Positions 1 to 4,578 of a DNA stretch of 5,218 nt are shown here, piece by piece. The translations under genes were made by a program, and so were the position numbers. The notes under the pieces were generated by a model. It worked only from the letters and a program-made list of their open reading frames with translations. It ran no database searches and was not told where the DNA came from. Every line of letters starts with the position of its first letter. Within the stretch, counting starts at the first letter, position 1. Source of the DNA: Planctomycetota bacterium (GTDB lineage Bacteria > Planctomycetota > Brocadiia > SM23-32); NCBI GenBank assembly GCA_018400625.1, contig JAGYMJ010000611.1, positions 1 to 5,218 on the forward strand, given 5' to 3'.

Positions 1-43
1 CCACCGGCACAGGGCACGGTGGTGATGTTACGGGGTTCACTGA
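1..43 (-). repeat. Left copy of a long inverted repeat with an internal hairpin
   Basis: Bases 1-26 are the exact reverse complement of 4513-4538. Within the copy, CCACCG (1-6) pairs with CGGTGG (17-22) across a 10-nt loop. Similarity continues imperfectly: TTCACTGA at 36-43 matches TCAGTGAA at 4493-4500 on the other strand, and a CGTA on the minus strand lies at the corresponding place in both copies. The spacer between the two conserved blocks is 9 nt here and 12 nt on the right. The copy sits just past the 3' end of the sialidase-like gene and reads in that gene's direction. There is no T-run after the hairpin, so a standard terminator is not supported. The repeat touches the window edge and may extend beyond it. 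Confidence 0.85.
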
Positions 44-81
44 GGACTTAAATTGATTAATTAAACAGCGGGAAGGCATTA

Positions 82-1248
82 TCAGGACTGATAAACCCAT
101 TTGGGCATGTCATCAAGCTCTTCGATTTTGAAACGGAGTCCGGCGATATAGGGTGCTGATCCTTTTTTTTCCCAATGGCCGTAGGTGATGGTCACGATGG
201 TGCCGTCATCCAGGATTTCAATCGCGGGGTAGGCACAATCCCAGCTTTTATGGTTTTGCTTCAGCCGCAGACGATACTGGCCTTCACGTCCTTGCTGTAT
301 ATCCTCGTACGTGCCGACCCATCCCCCCCAGTCGCCTTTAGTGAGACTTTCCAAGGTGGTGTCCCGGAAACTGATGAAGAGGCGTCCGTCGGGGGCATAG
401 CAGGCCTGGTGCCGGTCACCCGTAAGGGCGGCAGGGAGTTCTTGCGGCGTGCTCCAGTTCTCGCCTTCATCGTTGCTGAAGGAGACGAAAGAATTAAGTT
501 TTCGGGTGTTTTCACGCAGAAGCATGGCCAGTTGTTCGCCGTCGGGGGAGCGGACAAGGCCGGGTTCACAGATACCGGCTTCAGGATGTTGGCAGGCCAC
601 TTCCGGATCGCTCCAGGTCAGCCCGCCGTCTTCGGAGACAGTTTTATAGATTTTGCCGGGGCTGTCGTCTTCAATTTTTTCTTTTCCAGGACGTGCAGTT
701 TGCGGGTGATCTTTCAGGTAATCGGGCGATATTTTATTTTGATCGGGGTAAGCGCCGACAAACCGGTAGCTTTTACCGTGGAAAAAAGCCATATGGCGTC
801 CATCTTTCAGTCGTATCAGATCGGCCATAGCCACAACGCCACTGTACTGTCCTATGGGTTTCAGGGGAGACCAGCTTTCTCCGAGGTCTTCGGAGACCGC
901 CATTCGCACAGGGAACCGGCCGCCCGAGAACATGACAAGGCGTTCTATTCCTTTTTCGCTCCGGATGGGATAAATAGTGGGGGTTTCCATGGAGGTATCC
1001 CAGTTATCCGGCGTAGGGAGTCTATCGCTCCAGGTGAGGCCCCCGTCGCGGCTTTTTTTCATAACAACAGTCCCCCGGCCATGTCCTTTTGGATAGACGG
1101 CAATGATCGTTTTTTTGTCGTCCAGAAGCACGGTAGTGGGGTGTCCCAGATACTGTCCCTGTTCTTTATCAACGATGAAATGTTTGTGATGGTCGTACTG
1201 CAAATCAATAAGAGGTATCGTATAGCCTCTTTTATGGGTTAAACTCAT
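82..1248 (-). CDS. Sialidase-like BNR/Asp-box beta-propeller protein (exo-alpha-sialidase family)
   Basis: This 388-residue protein carries four Asp-boxes (S/T-x-D-x-G-x-x-W): SRDGGLTW at 66-73, SEDLGESW at 119-126, SEDGGLTW at 205-212 and SNDEGENW at 258-265. These mark the blade turns of a six-bladed sialidase-type propeller. Conserved-looking stretches include CEPG (227-230), LLREN (243-247), ALTGDRH (274-280), SFRD (293-296) and TYGHW (355-359). The set resembles the sialidase-like family common in Planctomycetota, Verrucomicrobiota and Bacteroidota, usually annotated exo-alpha-sialidase. True sialic-acid hydrolysis is not shown, because the catalytic Arg triad and Tyr/Glu pair cannot be assigned with certainty by eye. 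No signal peptide is visible, so a cytoplasmic location is likely. GAGGTG at 1254-1259, 5 nt before ATG, supports the start. It begins 30 bp after the topoisomerase VI B gene, probably in one operon. Length is normal for the family and there is no frameshift. Confidence 0.85.
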   Translation of the reverse strand: MSLTHKRGYTIPLIDLQYDHHKHFIVDKEQGQYLGHPTTVLLDDKKTIIAVYPKGHGRGTVVMKKSRDGGLTWSDRLPTPDNWDTSMETPTIYPIRSEKGIERLVMFSGGRFPVRMAVSEDLGESWSPLKPIGQYSGVVAMADLIRLKDGRHMAFFHGKSYRFVGAYPDQNKISPDYLKDHPQTARPGKEKIEDDSPGKIYKTVSEDGGLTWSDPEVACQHPEAGICEPGLVRSPDGEQLAMLLRENTRKLNSFVSFSNDEGENWSTPQELPAALTGDRHQACYAPDGRLFISFRDTTLESLTKGDWGGWVGTYEDIQQGREGQYRLRLKQNHKSWDCAYPAIEILDDGTIVTITYGHWEKKGSAPYIAGLRFKIEELDDMPKWVYQS

Positions 1249-1253
1249 TTTTT

Positions 1254-1259
1254 CACCTC
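1254..1259 (-). promoter_or_regulatory. Ribosome binding site of the sialidase-like gene
   Basis: The minus strand reads GAGGTG, 5 nt upstream of the ATG at 1248. It lies inside the 30-bp gap after the topoisomerase VI B stop codon, which fits translation of both genes from one mRNA. Confidence 0.6.
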
Positions 1260-1278
1260 AATTAACGGAGTAAAAAGA

Positions 1279-2874
1279 TTAAGAGACCTTTTGCATTCGT
1301 GTTTTTTCCAGGGTAGCGGTTAAAGTCTCCGTTAATTTTTCTCTTTCCGCATCGGAGAAGGCGAGGATTTCCTGGAGGGCCTCACCTATATGCGGTATAT
1401 ATTTTTCAATGTATTTTCTTTTCCTGTTTTCTTCTTTGTAGCGGTTTTTGCGGTTACGAAAGATACGCAGCTTGCGGCCTATATCCTGCAAGGCGAGCGT
1501 GATTTCCTTTTCGAGTTCCGGATAGCAGGCAACGGCCTCCTTGCTTTCGCTCGTAAAAGGAACCCATGGACTGGCAACGTGGATGAGGATCATCATAGGC
1601 CCCACCGGCAGGGCGCCCTGGGGCTGTTCGACCTTATAGAGTTTCCAGTTCATTTTTTGCACCCCTTGCGTCATCACGCAGGCGCCGCTTTGGTAGAGCA
1701 GGGGAACCCGATTGGCAAAGCGCATCAATTTCGCGCTGCGGTCGGCTGGGATATCACCGCCAAAGGCCACGCCGGCTTCGATGAGGAAGGGATTGCCGCG
1801 GTAAACTGATGGTTTGCGGGTAACCGCTTCGTAAAATTCCGCATCGACCTGATTCTGGAGTCCGGCCAGTATCTGTCTTTCCCCAATCGGAGCGATGCAA
1901 TCCAGGGGTGGGTTCATTAATTTTGTTTCTTTTATAGCATTTAACAAGTTCTCGGCCTCCTGGCGGGCTATCCTTTTGGGCCGGGCATTTTCATAGATAC
2001 CTGCTTTATCGCAGATAGCTTTAGAGACATTATCACTCACTCGGCAGAAATCATTTTTCAGGCAGGCCTTGAGTTTCTTTGATTTGGTCTGATGCAGCAT
2101 ATTAATCAGAATGCCCAATTCGATACCGTGGGGGTGTGGTTTTATGGCTTTGGGGTCTTTAGGCATCACATCCGAAGCACGTTCCCAACTCATCACTTTG
2201 CCGTCGGGGTCTTTATAATAGAGGCTCACGTGGGGGTTGGCCATGGCGGTTTGACGCAAATATTCATCGGGGCTCCATTTGCCACGCTGGTAGTGGCCTT
2301 CCAGGTCAATCCTCACCTCAGTGCCGGCTTTCGCTTCCCACTCGATCTGTTTTTCTTTAGTTACTTTGGGCTCATTATGGCGGGTATCCAGCACGACCTC
2401 CATGTATTCGGCCGGTGCGTTTTCCCGGGTTTTAGAAATGATGATCACGGGTTTACCGGTGGTGAGCTGCCCGTACATACCTGCCGCACTGATCCCGATG
2501 CCCTGCTGCCCTCTGTTCATTTTTAAGCGGTGAAACTTACTACCATAGAGCAATTTTCCGAAGATGCGGCCGACCTGCTCCTTGACTATACCGGGACCGT
2601 TGTCCTTGACTTTGATGGTAAATCTGTCCTCACGGTTTTCATATTGATTAATTTCCACCCAGACTTCCGGCATAATACCGGCTTCTTCGCAGGCATCGAG
2701 CGAGTTGTCCACCGCTTCTTTAATGGTCGTCAAAAGGGCTCTTTTGGGGTTATCGAAGCCGAGCAGATGCCTGTTTTTACTGAAAAATTCACTGACACTT
2801 ATTTCTCGCTGCTGCGCGGCCATATCTTCAGCATTAACTTTTGAGCGTTTTTGTGATGCAGTTTTTTTAGCCAT
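1279..2874 (-). CDS. top6B: DNA topoisomerase VI subunit B (type IIB topoisomerase ATPase)
   Basis: At 531 residues this has the length of archaeal Topo VI B (about 530). The GHKL ATPase motifs are clear: EAVDNSLDA at 53-61 (Mg/ATP-binding Asn), DNGPG at 91-95, and the glycine-rich lid GQQGIGISAAGMYGQ at 122-136. An H2tH-type region follows at about 240-320. The transducer domain (about 330-480) carries the ATP-contacting switch lysine, K445, in PFTSESKEAVA. In the family, B dimerises on ATP and drives strand passage through the cleaving A subunit, relaxing and decatenating DNA. No A subunit is found in the window; the next gene downstream is the sialidase-like one. The N-terminal 20 or so residues are basic. 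The ATG start is followed at once by AKKTASQKR; the nearest SD-like GGAG (2889-2892) is 14 nt away, a weak site. Topo VI is typical of Archaea and plants and scattered in Bacteria. Confidence 0.96.
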   Translation of the reverse strand: MAKKTASQKRSKVNAEDMAAQQREISVSEFFSKNRHLLGFDNPKRALLTTIKEAVDNSLDACEEAGIMPEVWVEINQYENREDRFTIKVKDNGPGIVKEQVGRIFGKLLYGSKFHRLKMNRGQQGIGISAAGMYGQLTTGKPVIIISKTRENAPAEYMEVVLDTRHNEPKVTKEKQIEWEAKAGTEVRIDLEGHYQRGKWSPDEYLRQTAMANPHVSLYYKDPDGKVMSWERASDVMPKDPKAIKPHPHGIELGILINMLHQTKSKKLKACLKNDFCRVSDNVSKAICDKAGIYENARPKRIARQEAENLLNAIKETKLMNPPLDCIAPIGERQILAGLQNQVDAEFYEAVTRKPSVYRGNPFLIEAGVAFGGDIPADRSAKLMRFANRVPLLYQSGACVMTQGVQKMNWKLYKVEQPQGALPVGPMMILIHVASPWVPFTSESKEAVACYPELEKEITLALQDIGRKLRIFRNRKNRYKEENRKRKYIEKYIPHIGEALQEILAFSDAEREKLTETLTATLEKTRMQKVS

Positions 2875-2923
2875 TATTTTCTGAGATTCTCCAGATTTTC
2901 ACATTCGGAATATATTTTATTTT

Positions 2924-2958
2924 ATCATAGAATAACCGAAAACAAGCTTTGAGTTCAA
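2924..2958 (-). promoter_or_regulatory. Possible promoter of the topoisomerase VI B operon
   Basis: On the minus strand TTGAAC (2953-2958) is followed after 18 nt by TATTCT (2929-2934), each matching 4 of 6 consensus positions. An overlapping TATGAT (2924-2929) is a better -10 but lacks a well-spaced -35. The surrounding AT-rich stretch lies 50-85 bp upstream of the ATG. This is the only leftward candidate I see in the divergent intergenic region. Confidence 0.25.
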
Positions 2959-3018
2959 TGTATTATATGCTTTAGCTCTTAATAGTCATTCTTAAGGTTA
3001 TTTAGGGAGGAATAAGCA

Positions 3019-3042
3019 ATGGGGAAAATTTTTCGCGTTTGA
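3019..3042 (+). CDS. Seven-codon leader ORF upstream of parA
   Basis: A strong Shine-Dalgarno sequence, AGGGAGG at 3004-3010, lies 8 nt before ATG at 3019. The ORF encodes MGKIFRV and stops at TGA 3040-3042. That stop overlaps a TTG (3039-3041) that opens the ParA reading frame, as TTGA, the classic geometry of coupled termination and restart. The block TAGGGAGGAAT is repeated exactly before the 140-residue gene (3997-4007), so it behaves like this genome's good ribosome site. The peptide also resembles the usual MGKIIAI opening of ParA/Soj proteins, so it might be a relic of a former start. Two in-frame stops follow, so no single frameshift restores a fusion. Translation is unproven. Confidence 0.35.
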   Translation: MGKIFRV

Positions 3043-3043
3043 A

Positions 3044-3074
3044 TTGGAATAAGGTGACCTATCTCATATATAAT
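3044..3074 (+). promoter_or_regulatory. Candidate parA promoter giving a leaderless transcript
   Basis: A perfect TATAAT at 3069-3074 is preceded by TTGGAA at 3044-3049 (4 of 6 to TTGACA) with a 19-nt spacer. A start site about 7 nt downstream of the -10 would fall at or beside the ATG at 3081, predicting a leaderless parA mRNA. This would explain why no Shine-Dalgarno sequence sits at a normal distance from that ATG. It competes with the leader-ORF coupling model. Confidence 0.4.
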
Positions 3075-3080
3075 GTAAAC

Positions 3081-3896
3081 ATGAGATCGATAGCAATAGC
3101 AAATCAAAAAGGCGGGGTGGGAAAAACAACCACTACGGCCAACTTAGGTGCTTGTCTGGCCGAGAGGGGCAAGAAAGTCGCTTTACTGGACATGGACCCG
3201 CAGGGGAACCTTTCCGTGCATTTCGGGATAGAGCCGGAGCGTGGTGAGTCCACTATTTATAACCTCATGTTCGATCCGGGCCAATACCGTGAAGTGCTGA
3301 GAAAAACCTCCGTGGACGGTCTTTATATTATCCCTTCCAATATTGATCTTGCAGGGATAGAGGTCGAACTGTCCAGGGAAAATAAAGGGCGGGAATATCA
3401 TCTTGCTGCCGCTTTGCAGGGCCTGGATTCTGATTTTGAATATATCATCATTGACTGTCCGCCTTCTCTGGGCCTGTTGACCATCAACGCGATGTGTGCG
3501 GTCAGGGAGGTATTTATACCGCTTCAGACAGAATTTTTCGCACTCCAGGGCCTCGGGAGGCTGATGCAAACGGTTGACATGATACGCAAGACACTGAATC
3601 CGGAGCTTGAAATTACCGGCATCATCGCTTCCATGTTCGATGTCCGTACTTCCCTGGCTACCGAAGTTCTGGAAGAGATAAAGGAACATTTTGGTGCTAT
3701 TGTTTTTGACACGGTCGTGAGGAACAATGTCCGACTTGCCGAGGCGCCGAGCTATGGCATGCCAATAAAAGATTATGATCAGACCTGTTACGGGACGGAG
3801 GATTACCGTTCATTAGCGTTTGAAATCATCGAGATGACAGAGGATGTTGAATTGCCTGCTGATGATCTGGCCACCCCGCCATTGCCCAATATTTAA
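3081..3896 (+). CDS. parA: ParA/Soj family chromosome-partitioning ATPase, without adjacent parB
   Basis: The 271-residue protein has the deviant Walker A box KGGVGKTT (10-17; signature K10, catalytic K15), Walker A' with D37 in LLDMDPQGN, and Walker B IIIDCPPSLGLLTINA with D125. R189 and R218 (in RNNVRLAEAPS) match arginines implicated in non-specific DNA binding in Bacillus subtilis Soj. There is no N-terminal helix-turn-helix, so this is the short chromosomal type that binds DNA as an ATP dimer and positions chromosome origins or other cargo. ATG 3081 gives the typical MRSIAIANQKGG opening. A TTG at 3039 would add 14 residues (MNWNKVTYLIYNVN) and overlaps the stop of the leader ORF. No ParB gene or parS-like site is visible; the next gene is a small membrane protein. 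It is transcribed divergently from the topoisomerase VI B operon. A MinD-like or cargo-specific role is possible. Confidence 0.93.
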   Translation: MRSIAIANQKGGVGKTTTTANLGACLAERGKKVALLDMDPQGNLSVHFGIEPERGESTIYNLMFDPGQYREVLRKTSVDGLYIIPSNIDLAGIEVELSRENKGREYHLAAALQGLDSDFEYIIIDCPPSLGLLTINAMCAVREVFIPLQTEFFALQGLGRLMQTVDMIRKTLNPELEITGIIASMFDVRTSLATEVLEEIKEHFGAIVFDTVVRNNVRLAEAPSYGMPIKDYDQTCYGTEDYRSLAFEIIEMTEDVELPADDLATPPLPNI

Positions 3897-3932
3897 CCCG
3901 ATCTTCATGTCCGTCGGCTTTCCCGTATCGGG
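3897..3932 (+). other. Weak inverted repeat after parA
   Basis: CCCGAT (3897-3902), starting directly after the parA stop codon, is complementary to ATCGGG (3927-3932), with a 24-nt loop that contains an alternative CCCG-TAT-CGGG hairpin (3922-3932). CCGTC (3911-3915) can also pair with GACGG (3947-3951). No T-run follows, so this is not a convincing intrinsic terminator and read-through into the next gene is possible. Confidence 0.2.
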
Positions 3933-3985
3933 CCGGCTTCATTTCAGACGGTAAAGAGTTGTTTAAATAATTATTTTGAATGAGT

Positions 3986-4000
3986 CCTATAACTTATAGG
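3986..4000 (+). promoter_or_regulatory. Perfect 15-bp palindrome overlapping the next gene's ribosome site
   Basis: CCTATAACTTATAGG has two perfect 7-nt arms around one central base. Its right arm shares bases with AGGGAGG (3998-4004), which lies 9 nt before the ATG at 4014. It could be a dimeric repressor operator, or an RNA hairpin that partly hides the Shine-Dalgarno sequence. The leader ORF before parA has the same TAGGGAGGAAT block but not the palindrome. Confidence 0.4.
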
Positions 4001-4013
4001 GAGGAATTAAAAA

Positions 4014-4436
4014 ATGGAGACAGAAAAAAACGGAGCAGTAGAAGTTAAAGGAGACGAAACCGGCGCCGCGTCAGAAAAAGACAAAAAATCTACGCATCGT
4101 ATGGTTGAAACCGAACGTCAGCCGGGGATGATGAACTATCCTTTTGCTACACACCGCCCCCCCCCGGAGGGCGAGTCAAAAGGGTACGGCCGGGAAGATG
4201 ATAATGGCGCTGAAACGGACAAAACAGAGGAAACCAACAAAACACCTTTTGGGGGGCCAGTAAGTAAGATGCTGGATAAAGACAATATTTCCATCGCATT
4301 TGTCTTAGGAGTTATTATACTCGTATCGGTGATGTTCATAGGAATTATGTTTTCTTTGCAGCGCAGGCAACTCATGGAATTGAAAGAGCGCATAAATACT
4401 ATAGAAACCTCTATGGAAATAGATATTGATGAGTAA
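4014..4436 (+). CDS. Hypothetical single-pass membrane protein with acidic disordered N-terminus
   Basis: I do not recognise this 140-residue protein. Residues 1-90 are highly charged (rich in Glu, Lys, Asp, Thr) with a proline cluster, HRPPPEG, at 47-53, and look disordered. One hydrophobic helix spans about 92-115 (NISIAFVLGVIILVSVMF onward). It is followed by QRRQLMELKERINTIETSM (116-134), an amphipathic, coiled-coil-like tail. There is no cleavable signal peptide. The arginines right after the helix favour a cytoplasmic C-terminus by the positive-inside rule, but the topology is uncertain. The start is well supported by AGGGAGG 9 nt upstream. It lies 117 bp after parA on the same strand, so it may be co-transcribed and could anchor or partner ParA, but only position suggests this. 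A run of nine C lies inside the gene. Confidence 0.75.
   Translation: METEKNGAVEVKGDETGAASEKDKKSTHRMVETERQPGMMNYPFATHRPPPEGESKGYGREDDNGAETDKTEETNKTPFGGPVSKMLDKDNISIAFVLGVIILVSVMFIGIMFSLQRRQLMELKERINTIETSMEIDIDE
4157..4165 (+). repeat. Nine-base poly-C tract within the membrane protein gene
   Basis: Nine consecutive C encode part of HRPPPEG in the N-terminal disordered region. A tract of this length in a coding sequence is prone to slippage, which would shift the frame before the membrane helix. It could be a phase-variation switch or a sequencing-error hotspot. Confidence 0.5.
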
Positions 4437-4482
4437 TATCAGAAAATCTCAATAAAATTTCATATAACAAGGAGACAGTGAT

Positions 4483-4578
4483 TTGTATATATTCAGTGAA
4501 GTGCGTAGTTTTATCACCACCGTGCCCTGTGCCGGTGGAATGATGATTCTCAGCTACAGCGGGTCGACAGACAACGCA
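4483..4578 (+). pseudogene. Possible 5' fragment of a truncated gene
   Basis: AAGGAG at 4469-4474 lies 8 nt before a TTG at 4483 that opens MYIFSEVRSFITTVPCAGGMMILSYSGSTDNAS. This comes 46 bp after the membrane protein's stop. Beyond about 4540 the frame enters the GC-rich segment and continues only as the antisense of the repeat protein gene, so any real gene is cut short there. The 26-bp repeat is inside it; the left copy read the same way gives SEPRN-ITTVPCAGG but has a stop three codons before it and no start codon. The fragment may be non-coding. The protein is not recognised. Confidence 0.2.
4493..4538 (+). repeat. Right copy of the long inverted repeat with an internal hairpin
   Basis: Bases 4513-4538 are the exact reverse complement of 1-26, with a further shared TCAGTGAA block at 4493-4500. 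CCACCG (4517-4522) and CGGTGG (4533-4538) form a 6-bp stem with a 10-nt loop. It follows the 3' end of the parA-membrane protein arm in the same relative orientation as the left copy follows the sialidase-like gene. The sharp rise in GC begins just after it. Confidence 0.85.

Noticed and set aside
1..81. Intrinsic terminator after the sialidase-like gene
   Set aside because: The hairpin in the repeat is not followed by a T-run on the minus strand as far as the window shows.
175..1242. Long plus-strand open frame of 355 codons opposite the sialidase-like gene
   Set aside because: It mirrors the minus-strand gene across almost its full length, has no recognisable motif, and the opposite strand carries four Asp-boxes and a good ribosome site.
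1390..2844. Several plus-strand open frames (1390-1809, 2092-2526, 2530-2844) opposite the topoisomerase gene
   Set aside because: All lie within the topoisomerase VI B coding region, whose catalytic motifs are unmistakable; they show no domain features.
2875..3080. parS site or ParB-binding sequence near parA
   Set aside because: No sequence close to the TGTTTCACGTGAAACA-type palindrome is present here or elsewhere in the window.
3183..3727. Minus-strand open frames opposite parA
   Set aside because: They are antisense to a gene with intact Walker motifs and show no family signature.
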